DNA of 64,000 bases, from NCBI GenBank assembly GCA_015491905.1, contig WGGC01000169.1, forward strand, positions 1-64,000, written 5' to 3'. The translations under genes were made by a program, and so were the position numbers. Shown piece by piece: positions 42,891 to 52,200 of the stretch. This DNA is from Bacteroidales bacterium (GTDB lineage: Bacteria > Bacteroidota > Bacteroidia > Bacteroidales > F082). Below the pieces are notes generated by a model, which saw only the letters and a program-made list of their open reading frames with translations, made no database searches and was not told the origin of the DNA. The stretch's first letter is position 1. Each line of letters starts with the position of its first letter.

Positions 42891-44825
42891 ATGGGATACA
42901 TTCATTTTGATAAAAATCAATTAGTAAATTTAAATTTTACATTAAGCAGGGAAAAGCTTAGAACCAATCGGGCAGGCGGCTATGCCAGCTCATCTCTTAT
43001 TAACTGTAATACCAGGCGTTACCATGGTTTATTAGTAGTTCCGCAACCTCTTATTGATGATAATAATCATGTTTTACTTTCCGGGATTGATGAGGATTTA
43101 ATTGCTAATAATTATGAATTCCACCTTAGTTCAAGAATGTATGATGGAGGAATAATGGAACCCAAAGGGCATAAATACATGCTTGAATATGATATGGATC
43201 AGAATCCAAGTTTGGTTTATCAATTAGGTAATATCCGTTTAGTAAAAGAAATGATATTTGCTCAAAAAGAAGATAGATTTTTAATTAGATATACTCTTAA
43301 AGAAAGTCAGACTTCTGTAAAAATGAAGGTTAGACCTTTTCTTGCATTTAGAAATGTTCATTCACTTACAAAATCTAATGTTTATGCAAACACTCATTAT
43401 AAGCCTGTACAAAATGGAGCCAGTTGGCAAATGTATCCCGGCTATTCAAAAGTGTATTTACAATTATCTAAAAAAAACGAATATATACACACTCCGGATT
43501 GGTACTATAATGTAGAATACATAAGAGAAAAGGAACGTGGGTATGATTATTTAGAAGATTTGTTTTGCCCGGGTTATTTTGAATTCTCACTAAAACCTGG
43601 AGAAAGCATTATAATTTCAACAGGATTAGAAGAAAAAGTTCCTTCCGGTTTTAAAAAACAATTTGATAACGAAATAAAAAAACGTATTAAAAGAGATAGT
43701 TTCGAAAATTGCTTACTTAATGCAGCCGAAGAATTTTTTGTCCACACAAAGCGAAATGTTGAAATTATTGCAGGATATCCTTGGTTTGGCAGATGGGGAC
43801 GAGATACTTTTATTTCCCTTCCAGGGCTTTCCTTAGTAAAACAAGATGATAAAATCTTTCATGAAGTTTTAAAAACTATGTTGAAAGAATTAAAAAATGG
43901 ACTATTTCCCAATTTAGGACATGGTAAAAATGCAAGTTATAATTCTGCCGATTCATCTCTTTGGTTTTTATGGGCATTACAGCAACACTATAATAAATTT
44001 AATAAAGCAAATAAATTGTGGGAAATGTATGAAAAGCCCATAAAATCAATTCTTAACAATTATAAAAAAGGTACTCTTCACAATATAAAAATGCAAGATA
44101 ACGGACTTTTATGGACCGGGGAAAAGGGAACTCCTGTAACATGGATGGACGCAATTGTAAATGGAAAAGCAGTAACTGAACGGAGTGGTTTTGCTGTGGA
44201 AATAAATGCATTATGGTATCAGGCAATTGTTTTCAGCTTAGAGATTGCCAAAAAATCAAGAGATGATTCATTTGTAAACAGATGGAAAAAATGGCCTGAA
44301 ATTATTCGAAATTCTTTTGTAGATAATTTCTGGGATAAGGATAAAGGTTACCTTGCTGATTACACAACTCAAGAAAACAAAGATTTTTCCATAAGGCCAA
44401 ACATGGTTATTGCTGCCGGGCTTACATACTCGCCTCTTGATAACTTAATGAAACAATCTATATTGGAGATAGCCAAAAAACATTTACTTACACCAAGAGG
44501 ATTAAGGACTTTGTCGCCTCAATCGGAATTATATCGTGGCAAATGTATAGGAAATCAACAGGAACGCGATCTTGCATATCATCAAGGCACTGCTTGGCCA
44601 TGGTTATTAGGCTTTTATGCTGAGGCATGGCTATCAGTATATGGACAAACCGGGAAGGAGTATATTAGGTCTATTTATTTAAATTTTGAAGAAGTAATGA
44701 CAGAAGCAGGAGTAGGAACCATATCTGAAATTTATGATGGAGACCCCCCATACACAGCTCGCGGAGCTATTTCTCAAGCATGGAGCGTTGCAGAGCTATT
44801 AAGAATTAAACAATTAATAGATTAA
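42891..44825 (+). CDS. Glycogen debranching enzyme (amylo-alpha-1,6-glucosidase)
   Basis: This 644-residue cytoplasmic enzyme hydrolyses alpha-1,6 branches of glycogen. The N-terminal bacterial/archaeal GDE_N domain (about 1-250) shows REKLRTNRAGGYASSSLINCNTRRYHGLLVVP, and the C-terminal GH133-type (alpha/alpha)6 barrel shows AGYPWFGRWGRDTFISLPGLSLV (about 295-315), LWFLWALQQHY, GLLWTGEKGTPVTWMDA, RSGFAVEINALWYQA, RDLAYHQGTAWPWLLGFYAEA and GTISEIYDGDPPYTARGAISQAWSVAE. It leads a same-strand run with a GT4 and a GH57 enzyme (gaps of 53 and 18 bp), the arrangement seen in other Bacteroidota storage-glucan loci. Confidence 0.93.
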   Translation: MGYIHFDKNQLVNLNFTLSREKLRTNRAGGYASSSLINCNTRRYHGLLVVPQPLIDDNNHVLLSGIDEDLIANNYEFHLSSRMYDGGIMEPKGHKYMLEYDMDQNPSLVYQLGNIRLVKEMIFAQKEDRFLIRYTLKESQTSVKMKVRPFLAFRNVHSLTKSNVYANTHYKPVQNGASWQMYPGYSKVYLQLSKKNEYIHTPDWYYNVEYIREKERGYDYLEDLFCPGYFEFSLKPGESIIISTGLEEKVPSGFKKQFDNEIKKRIKRDSFENCLLNAAEEFFVHTKRNVEIIAGYPWFGRWGRDTFISLPGLSLVKQDDKIFHEVLKTMLKELKNGLFPNLGHGKNASYNSADSSLWFLWALQQHYNKFNKANKLWEMYEKPIKSILNNYKKGTLHNIKMQDNGLLWTGEKGTPVTWMDAIVNGKAVTERSGFAVEINALWYQAIVFSLEIAKKSRDDSFVNRWKKWPEIIRNSFVDNFWDKDKGYLADYTTQENKDFSIRPNMVIAAGLTYSPLDNLMKQSILEIAKKHLLTPRGLRTLSPQSELYRGKCIGNQQERDLAYHQGTAWPWLLGFYAEAWLSVYGQTGKEYIRSIYLNFEEVMTEAGVGTISEIYDGDPPYTARGAISQAWSVAELLRIKQLID

Positions 44826-44878
44826 AAAATATAATTAACCTGCATAATAATGATTAAAACCACTAAAAATATTAACCC

Positions 44879-46162
44879 ATGAGAGTTTTAATGTTTGGAT
44901 GGGAGTTTCCCCCTCACATAACAGGCGGACTAGGAACAGCCAGTTATGGGATCACTAAAGGATTAGTAAAAAATGGCACTGAAGTTATTTTTGTTGTTCC
45001 GAAAGCCTATGGTGACGAGGATAATAGAACAGTTATTTTAAAAAACGCTTCAGAGATTCCTTTTGACTTTAAAGATGAAGAATACAAAGAGTACTGGAAT
45101 AGAATTAAATACCTTGAAATTGGGTCTAATATTGTACCTTATGTCGCTCCTGAAAGGTTTCAGCAAACTGTTGAAAAAAATATTAAAACGGGAGAAGAGT
45201 TTAAAAGTCATGTTTTTTCCAGGAATTATGAATTTTCAGGAAAATATGGAAATAATCTAATGGAAGAGGTAGCCCGCTATGCATTAATAGCCTCGGCTAT
45301 AGCTTTAAAAGAAGATTTTGATATTATTCATGCTCACGATTGGCTAACTTATCCTGCCGGAGTAGCTGCAAAAAAATCAACTGGTAAAAAGCTGGTAGTT
45401 CATATGCATGCAACAGAATTTGACAGAACAGGAGGAAATGTTAACCAACAAGTTTACGATATTGAAAAACAAGGTATGGAAGAAGCCGACATGGTTATTG
45501 CAGTTAGCAATTTAACCAGGAATATTGTTATTGAAAAATATGGAATTCCTCCTGAAAAGGTGGTAACAGTGCATAATGCAGTGGACCAAAACACTATTCC
45601 TGCAGGTAGTTTTATAAAACCATTTAATGAAAAGTTAGTAACTTTTCTTGGAAGGATAACTTTCCAAAAAGGGCCTGATTACTTTATTGAAGCAGCTTAT
45701 AAAGTTCTAAAAAAATCCAATAATGTTCGTTTTGCCATGGCCGGATCCGGGGACATGTTAGAAAAAATGATTAAACGTGTTGCCCAATTAAAAATTGCAG
45801 ATAAATTTCATTTTACAGGATTTCTAAAAGAAAATGATGTACAACGAATTTTTTCTCTAAGCGATGTCTTTGTTATGCCTTCTGTATCGGAACCTTTTGG
45901 AATTGTCCCGTTGGAGGCAATGCGGTCAAGTGTTCCCGTAATAATCTCTAAACAAAGTGGAGTAGCAGAAATATTAAATCATGCAGTTAAAATTGACTTC
46001 TGGGATATTGATGCTATGGCTGATTCCATATACGGATTATGTCACTATGAAGGACTATCCAAAATGTTTATTAAGTATGGAAAAAAAGAAATTGAAAATT
46101 TAAAATGGGAAGATACTTCTCTTAAAATTATTGATATATATAAAAATTTATTAAATCGCTAA
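44879..46162 (+). CDS. GT4/GT5-like glycosyltransferase of the glycogen locus
   Basis: This 427-residue GT-B enzyme starts MRVLMFGWEFPPHITGGLGTASYGITKGL, with the glycine loop typical of glucan synthases. It continues with IIHAHDWLTYPAGVAAK and VVHMHATEFDRTGGN, and the donor site TFLGRITFQKGPDYFIEAA, FAMAGSGDMLEKM and PSVSEPFGIVPLEAMRSSVPVIISKQSGVAEI (the E-x7-E motif with both Glu). It lies between debranching enzyme and GH57 genes. The likely role is alpha-glucosyl transfer in glycogen or maltooligosaccharide synthesis; NDP-sugar preference is not evident. Confidence 0.88.
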   Translation: MRVLMFGWEFPPHITGGLGTASYGITKGLVKNGTEVIFVVPKAYGDEDNRTVILKNASEIPFDFKDEEYKEYWNRIKYLEIGSNIVPYVAPERFQQTVEKNIKTGEEFKSHVFSRNYEFSGKYGNNLMEEVARYALIASAIALKEDFDIIHAHDWLTYPAGVAAKKSTGKKLVVHMHATEFDRTGGNVNQQVYDIEKQGMEEADMVIAVSNLTRNIVIEKYGIPPEKVVTVHNAVDQNTIPAGSFIKPFNEKLVTFLGRITFQKGPDYFIEAAYKVLKKSNNVRFAMAGSGDMLEKMIKRVAQLKIADKFHFTGFLKENDVQRIFSLSDVFVMPSVSEPFGIVPLEAMRSSVPVIISKQSGVAEILNHAVKIDFWDIDAMADSIYGLCHYEGLSKMFIKYGKKEIENLKWEDTSLKIIDIYKNLLNR

Positions 46163-46180
46163 CCCTTTAATATAATTATA

Positions 46181-47761
46181 ATGAAATCTATTTGCTTTTA
46201 CTTTCAGGTACATCAACCACAGCGTTTAAGAACATATCGTTTTTTTGATATAGGAGAAAAACACGATTATATAGACGAATATAAAAACCGAACTATTTTA
46301 AGGAAAGTAGCAGAGAAGAATTACCTTCCCATGAATGCGCTACTTTTAGATTTAATAAAAGAATATGGAAGTAAATTCAAGGTTGCTTTTTCAATTTCAG
46401 GCACAGCTATAGATCAGTTTGAGGCTTATGCTCCGGATGTAATGGATAGTTTTAAAGCACTAGCAAAAACAGGAAATGTAGAATTTCTTGCCGAAACTTA
46501 TGCCCATTCCCTGTCATCATTAAAAAGCCCTGAAGAGTTTACGCATCAGGTAAAACAGCAATCAGCAAAAATTGAAGAGCTTTTTGGACAAAAACCGACC
46601 ACTTTTAGAAATACTGAGTTAATTTATTCAGATGAAATTGGTGCAATGGTAGCTGATTTAGGTTATAAAGTTATGCTTACCGAAGGCGCAAAACACATAA
46701 TGGGTTGGCGCAGCCCAAACTACATGTATACCAATGCAATAAACCCAAAACTCAAACTTTTATTAAAAAATTTTCAACTTAGTGATGATATTGCATTCAG
46801 ATTTTCACAGCAAAGCTGGAATGAATGGCCCCTAACTACCGAAAAGTTTGTAGGCTGGTTAAATAACCTTGACCCTAAAGAAGAAGTTGTTAATCTGTTT
46901 ATGGATTATGAAACTTTTGGTGAACATCAATGGAAAGAAACAGGTATTTTTGAATTTATGAAAGCTCTTCCGGGACAGGTTTTCTCGAAAACAGATTTTT
47001 CTTTTAATACCCCGGAGGAGTTAGGTAAGCTTTTACAACCAGTATCATCTATTCACGTTCCTCATCCCATTTCATGGGCAGATGAAGAACGTGATTTAAC
47101 AGCCTGGCTGGGAAATGAATTGCAAGATGAAGCATTTGATAAATTATATGCCCTTGAACCAAAATTAAAAAATTGTACAGATCCGGTATTATTAAAAGAT
47201 TGGTTATACTTACAAACATCCGATCATTTTTATTATATGTGTACTAAGTGGTTTTCTGATGGTGACGTACACAAATATTTTAATCCTTACGGTTCACCGT
47301 ATGAAGCATTTATAAATTATATGAATGTCCTTTCAGATTTTATTATTCAAATTAATGAAAAATGTAAAGAGTCCTATCAGCAAGAAGAAAATAATGTTAA
47401 TGAAAAAGAGGATATTAAAAAGTCGGCTTCTGAATTAGTCCATAAAACAGTAAAATACGCTAAAAAAACCGTAATAAAAAAGAAACAGGATTTTGAAAAG
47501 AACATCAATATTGAAGATATTAAAAATCTATCAAATGCTTCAATAAAAAAATTGATTAAAGAAACAGATATTGAAACCCTTAGTGCGGCATTAAAAAATG
47601 CTGACAAGGAAGTTATAGAAAAAGTATTAACAAACATGGGCAAACGAGCAGGAGAACGGTTTGTCTTACTTCAATCTGAAATTAAAAGAATCAAAAAATC
47701 AGATTTAAACAAATATCAAAAAGAGGTTCTTGAAAACGTAAAAAAAATGTTTAAAAAATAA
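46181..47761 (+). CDS. GH57 alpha-amylase/glucanotransferase with C-terminal FliG-C-like domain
   Basis: This 526-residue protein has a GH57 (beta/alpha)7 domain at about 1-395: ICFYFQVHQPQRLR, AETYAHSLSSL, nucleophile Glu146 in FRNTELIYS, and acid/base-side Asp242 in FMDYETFGEHQ. GH57 enzymes hydrolyse or transfer alpha-1,4-glucans, or make branches. A Lys-rich linker (about 396-440) then leads to residues 443-523, which resemble the FliG C-terminal domain: IEDIKNLSNASIKKL, ETDIETLSAALKNADKEV, EKVLTNMGKRAGE and a final SDLNKYQKEVLENVKKM helix. The switch-complex acidic pair is not conserved. I infer a protein-protein docking or oligomerisation module on a glycogen enzyme. No flagellar genes are present. 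Confidence 0.88.
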   Translation: MKSICFYFQVHQPQRLRTYRFFDIGEKHDYIDEYKNRTILRKVAEKNYLPMNALLLDLIKEYGSKFKVAFSISGTAIDQFEAYAPDVMDSFKALAKTGNVEFLAETYAHSLSSLKSPEEFTHQVKQQSAKIEELFGQKPTTFRNTELIYSDEIGAMVADLGYKVMLTEGAKHIMGWRSPNYMYTNAINPKLKLLLKNFQLSDDIAFRFSQQSWNEWPLTTEKFVGWLNNLDPKEEVVNLFMDYETFGEHQWKETGIFEFMKALPGQVFSKTDFSFNTPEELGKLLQPVSSIHVPHPISWADEERDLTAWLGNELQDEAFDKLYALEPKLKNCTDPVLLKDWLYLQTSDHFYYMCTKWFSDGDVHKYFNPYGSPYEAFINYMNVLSDFIIQINEKCKESYQQEENNVNEKEDIKKSASELVHKTVKYAKKTVIKKKQDFEKNINIEDIKNLSNASIKKLIKETDIETLSAALKNADKEVIEKVLTNMGKRAGERFVLLQSEIKRIKKSDLNKYQKEVLENVKKMFKK

Positions 47762-47929
47762 AGCCTTTAATGCCAATTAAATTAGTCTTTTTTAAATAGA
47801 AGGCTAACTTATTAAAATAAAATTCAGGAATTCCGGTTTAGAAAATAATGATACACATTGCCATTATGTATTGGTGTGATGATGTATTAAGACAAGTGAA
47901 CAGGAAAATAATTATAAATATTAAAGTTA

Positions 47930-50900
47930 ATGAAAGCGACAAATATATTTGAAACAGGCTGGGAAGTATGCAACAAGGTAGGAGGAATATACACAGTAAT
48001 TTCTACCAAATGTAAAAGTATGGTAGAAGAGTATGGAGACAATTATATTTTAATTGGCCCGGATGTCTGGAAAGAAACAACTGAAAACCCTGATTTTATT
48101 GAAGATAAAAAATTATTTCCCGACTGGGAATCCGTTGCGGAACAGCAAGGGTTAAAAATTAAAATAGGAAGATGGAATATCCCGGCCAAACCTATTGTTA
48201 TCCTTGTTGGGTTTACCTATTTATACCCTAAAAAAAATGAAATTTTTGCACATTTCTGGGAAGAATATAAACTTGATTCTCTTTCAGGAGGCTGGGACTA
48301 TATTGAGCCTGCAATTTTTGGTTATGCAGCCGGTCAGGTCATAGAAAGTTTCACAAAATTTTACCTGACAAAGGGACAGGAAATCGCTGCTCAATTTCAT
48401 GAGTGGATGACCGGAACAGGTATTTTATACCTTAAAGAAAATATGCCTGCAATAGGAACTATTTTCACAACTCATGCAACAGTTTTGGGTCGTTCCATTG
48501 CTGGAAATGGACTTCCTCTTTATGAAAAATTATCAGAATACAACCCACAGAAAATGGCAGAGCAATTTAATGTGATAAGTAAAAATTCACTGGAAACATT
48601 AAGTGCCAAACATGCTGATTCATTTACAACTGTAAGTTTAATAACATCTAAAGAATGTGAATATTTTCTTGGAGAAGATGCTGATTTTATTACTTTGAAC
48701 GGGTTTGATAATCAATTTATTCCTTCAGATGAGAAATTAAAGGAAATAAAAAATTCTGCAAGGAACAAAATTTTAAATATTGCCTCAAAACTTACACAAA
48801 TCACTTATGATTCTAACACGCATTTAATTCTTAATAGCGGCAGATATGAATTTAAAAATAAAGGAGTAGATGTTTTTATTAAATCACTTGCAAAATTAGA
48901 CAAAAACCCAAATGTCTCAGACCGGATTATTGCAGTTATAGCTGTTCCCACAGCACATAAGGGTGCCGAAGATATATTTACAGGAAATGTCCTTGAAGGA
49001 GTTTCTTCAAAAAATCCTTATTTAACACATAAACTTTCTAGTCCGGAAAATGATCCCATTTTAAAAGCTGTGAAAGAAAACGGGTTGCTCAATAATCAGG
49101 AAAACAAAGTACATATTATTTTTATTCCTGCATATTTAAATAAAAATGATGGAGTTATTAATCTATCTTATTATGATTTTCTTCCGGCATTTGATTATAC
49201 AGTATTCCCATCTTATTATGAACCTTGGGGATATACACCAATGGAAAGTATAGCTTTTGGAATTCCAACAGTAACTACAAATTATGCAGGCTTTGGTTCA
49301 TGGATTGAAGAAAATTACGGAGATGATACCGAATCTATTCTGGTAGCAAACAGAAAAAAGCTGTCAGACGAAGATGTTGCAAATAAAATTGCAGATAAAA
49401 TAGCAACTTTTTTTAAATCAGGAGATGAAAAGTCCGCTTCTCAGGAAGCAAAAAAGATTTCCAAAAAATTATTATGGACAAATCTTAAATACAATTATTT
49501 TAAAGCCTGGAATCAGGCAATAGAAATAGCAAAAGACCGAAAAGACAGCGACAATCAGCAATGGAAAATACCTGAGAATTTACTTATTGAGCCTATCGGT
49601 GATGGAAGCAGTCCCACATGGAAACATGTTATTGTAGAACCCGAATTACCAAAAACATTACTTCCTCTTAAAGAATTAGCATTTAATCTTTGGTGGTCGT
49701 GGAATACGGAAGCTGTTGAATTATTTGAAAGCATTGATCCCGTACAGTGGTTGGAAAAAAACAGAAATCCTGTAGTATTTATAGAATCCTTTTCACTGGA
49801 AACAATTGAAAAGCTAAGTAATGATGAGATTTTTTTAAAAAAATTAAATACAGTTTATAACTCTTTTAAAGAGTATATAGATGAAGGCAGAAGGAAAAAG
49901 TCTGATTTAATAGCATACTTCAGTATGGAGTATGGATTACACAATAGTGTGAAAACATATTCAGGCGGTTTAGGTATACTTGCCGGAGATTATTTAAAAC
50001 AAGTTAGCGATAGCAATGTTAACCTTGTAGCTATTGGACTGATGTATAGACAAGGATATTTTACTCAGATTATCAGCCACTTGGGTGATCAGATATCAAA
50101 TTACGACATTCAGGATGCCAGTCAGCTGCCTCTTACATCTGTTAGAGACAAAGAAGGAAATTCAATTCGGGTTTCTGTTGCTTATCCGGGAAGGATAGTA
50201 AAAGCAAAGGCCTGGTTATTAAAGGTTGGAAGAGTGCATCTTTATTTATTGGATACTAATATTGCTGACAATAATGATACAGACAGAAAGCTTTCTGCAC
50301 AACTTTATGGTGGTGATAATGAACACAGGTTAAAGCAGGAAATGCTTTTAGGCCTTGGTGGAATCAGGCTTTTGGAAGAACTAAATATAAAACCCGCAAT
50401 ATTCCATAGTAATGAAGGGCATTCTGCTTTTATTGGTCTTGAAAGGATAAAAAACCTGATTGAAGAGGAACATTTAACTTACGATGCAGCCGTTGAATAT
50501 GTGCGGGCAACAACTTTATTTACCACACACACACCTGTTCCTGCAGGCCACGACAGGTTTGAAGAACATTTAATACGGGCATACCTATCTCATTTTGCCG
50601 ATCATTTTTCCATATCATGGGATGAATTTATGGCGTTAGGGAGGTTTAAACCTAAAGATCTTAATGAAAGTTTTTCTATGAGTGTACTTGCCACAAAACT
50701 TTCAAGAGAGGTAAACGGAGTTAGTAAGATTCATGGACGTGTTTCCAGAGAAATGTTTCAACCCTTGTACCCAGGTTATTATACTGAAGAAATAAATATT
50801 GGGTATGTTACTAATGGTGTGCATTATTTTACATGGGCAGATAAATTGTGGCAAAATTTATATGCTGACAATTTTAACGATGGGTTTATAAAACATCAGT

Positions 50901-52147
50901 CTGAAGAACAATATTGGGAAAAAATTTATGACGTCTCTGATGAAGACATTTGGAGCAATCGTAAAAAAATTAAAACTCAACTTATTTCTTATGTAAAAGA
51001 ACATTTAAAACATGATTTAACACAACGGCAGGAAAACCCAAAACTTACTATAAAATCATTGGAATTTATCAATGAAGATTGTCTGATATTTGGATTTGCA
51101 CGAAGATTTGCAACATATAAACGCGCACACCTATTATTTACTGACACAAATCGCCTGGCTAAAATAGTAAACAACCCTAATCAACAGGTTATATTTCTTT
51201 TTGCAGGAAAAGCTCATCCTAATGATAAAGCCGGGCAAGATTTAATAAAAAGAATAATTGAAATCTCAAAACAAGATGCCTTCGTTGGGAAAATAATTTT
51301 CCTGGAAAATTATGACATGATAATGGGTAAAACGTTAACAAGTGGCGTTGATGTGTGGCTCAACACACCTACGCGACCATTAGAAGCATCCGGAACCAGT
51401 GGAGAAAAAGCAGTTATGAATGGTGTAATGAATTTTAGTGTTTTAGATGGCTGGTGGGCAGAAGGTTATCGTCCAAATACCGGCTGGGCAATAACTGATT
51501 CCAGAACTTATCCAAATCAAGAATTACAAGATCAACTTGATGCGGAAATTATATATAATACAATTGAGAATGAAATTATTCCTACATTTTTCGATAAAAA
51601 TAAAAAGGGCTATTCTCAAAAATGGATAGATAGAATAAAAAATACTATTGCCACAATTGCACCACATTTTACCATGGAGAGAATGTTAAATGATTATCAA
51701 AATAAATATTATATACCATTAGCAAAAAATAGTGATATTTTCAAAAAAGATCACTTTCATAAAACAAGATTACTAGCATTATGGAAACAAAAAGTTTTGC
51801 AAAATTGGGAACAAATTAATGTTGAGTCAATTTCAATTCCAGATACAAAACACAGGCATCTAACCTACGGAAAACACTTTTCAGCAAAAATAATTATCGA
51901 TTTGGCAGGACTTTCTGTTAATGATATTGGAATAGAAATAGTAATGGGAACGAAAATAGATAGTGATATTCAAAATATTTTATTTAAAAAAGAATTAAAA
52001 GGAAAACAAGAAAAAGAAGGAAGAGCAATTTATTCTTGCAGATTCCCACTAACTATAGGTGGTAAGATTAATTATTCATTCCGAATTTTTCCAAAAAATG
52101 AAATGCTATCTTCCAGAATGGATTTCCCCCTTGTTAAGTGGATATAA
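47930..52147 (+). CDS. Bifunctional glycogen synthase (GT3)-alpha-glucan phosphorylase (GT35) fusion
   Basis: This single 1405-residue frame joins a synthesising and a degrading enzyme. Residues 1 to about 545 are GT3, the animal/fungal glycogen synthase family: ETGWEVCNKVGGIYTVISTK, AQFHEWMTGTGILYL, TTHATVLGR and SYYEPWGYTPMES with Glu431 and Glu439, spaced 8 apart like the yeast catalytic pair. Residues about 578-1290 are GT35 phosphorylase: LAFNLWWSWNTEAVELF, FSMEYGLHNSVKTYSGGLGILAGDYLK, FHSNEGHSAFI, RFATYKRA and PLEASGTSGEKAVMNG with PLP Lys1160. A beta-rich tail (about 1300-1405) ends it. Such fusions occur in other Bacteroidota. It lies 168 bp after the GH57 gene on the same strand. Confidence 0.92.
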   Translation: MKATNIFETGWEVCNKVGGIYTVISTKCKSMVEEYGDNYILIGPDVWKETTENPDFIEDKKLFPDWESVAEQQGLKIKIGRWNIPAKPIVILVGFTYLYPKKNEIFAHFWEEYKLDSLSGGWDYIEPAIFGYAAGQVIESFTKFYLTKGQEIAAQFHEWMTGTGILYLKENMPAIGTIFTTHATVLGRSIAGNGLPLYEKLSEYNPQKMAEQFNVISKNSLETLSAKHADSFTTVSLITSKECEYFLGEDADFITLNGFDNQFIPSDEKLKEIKNSARNKILNIASKLTQITYDSNTHLILNSGRYEFKNKGVDVFIKSLAKLDKNPNVSDRIIAVIAVPTAHKGAEDIFTGNVLEGVSSKNPYLTHKLSSPENDPILKAVKENGLLNNQENKVHIIFIPAYLNKNDGVINLSYYDFLPAFDYTVFPSYYEPWGYTPMESIAFGIPTVTTNYAGFGSWIEENYGDDTESILVANRKKLSDEDVANKIADKIATFFKSGDEKSASQEAKKISKKLLWTNLKYNYFKAWNQAIEIAKDRKDSDNQQWKIPENLLIEPIGDGSSPTWKHVIVEPELPKTLLPLKELAFNLWWSWNTEAVELFESIDPVQWLEKNRNPVVFIESFSLETIEKLSNDEIFLKKLNTVYNSFKEYIDEGRRKKSDLIAYFSMEYGLHNSVKTYSGGLGILAGDYLKQVSDSNVNLVAIGLMYRQGYFTQIISHLGDQISNYDIQDASQLPLTSVRDKEGNSIRVSVAYPGRIVKAKAWLLKVGRVHLYLLDTNIADNNDTDRKLSAQLYGGDNEHRLKQEMLLGLGGIRLLEELNIKPAIFHSNEGHSAFIGLERIKNLIEEEHLTYDAAVEYVRATTLFTTHTPVPAGHDRFEEHLIRAYLSHFADHFSISWDEFMALGRFKPKDLNESFSMSVLATKLSREVNGVSKIHGRVSREMFQPLYPGYYTEEINIGYVTNGVHYFTWADKLWQNLYADNFNDGFIKHQSEEQYWEKIYDVSDEDIWSNRKKIKTQLISYVKEHLKHDLTQRQENPKLTIKSLEFINEDCLIFGFARRFATYKRAHLLFTDTNRLAKIVNNPNQQVIFLFAGKAHPNDKAGQDLIKRIIEISKQDAFVGKIIFLENYDMIMGKTLTSGVDVWLNTPTRPLEASGTSGEKAVMNGVMNFSVLDGWWAEGYRPNTGWAITDSRTYPNQELQDQLDAEIIYNTIENEIIPTFFDKNKKGYSQKWIDRIKNTIATIAPHFTMERMLNDYQNKYYIPLAKNSDIFKKDHFHKTRLLALWKQKVLQNWEQINVESISIPDTKHRHLTYGKHFSAKIIIDLAGLSVNDIGIEIVMGTKIDSDIQNILFKKELKGKQEKEGRAIYSCRFPLTIGGKINYSFRIFPKNEMLSSRMDFPLVKWI

Positions 52148-52154
52148 ATACATA

Positions 52155-52200
52155 AAAATACTTTCTTTCTATATTTAAAAGAATAGGAAGAAAGTATTTT
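52155..52200. terminator. Bidirectional terminator between the GT3-GT35 and yihY genes
   Basis: Bases 52155-52172 pair with 52183-52200 at 17 of 18 positions, flanked by A and T tracts; it overlaps the stop codon of the convergent gene. Confidence 0.85.
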
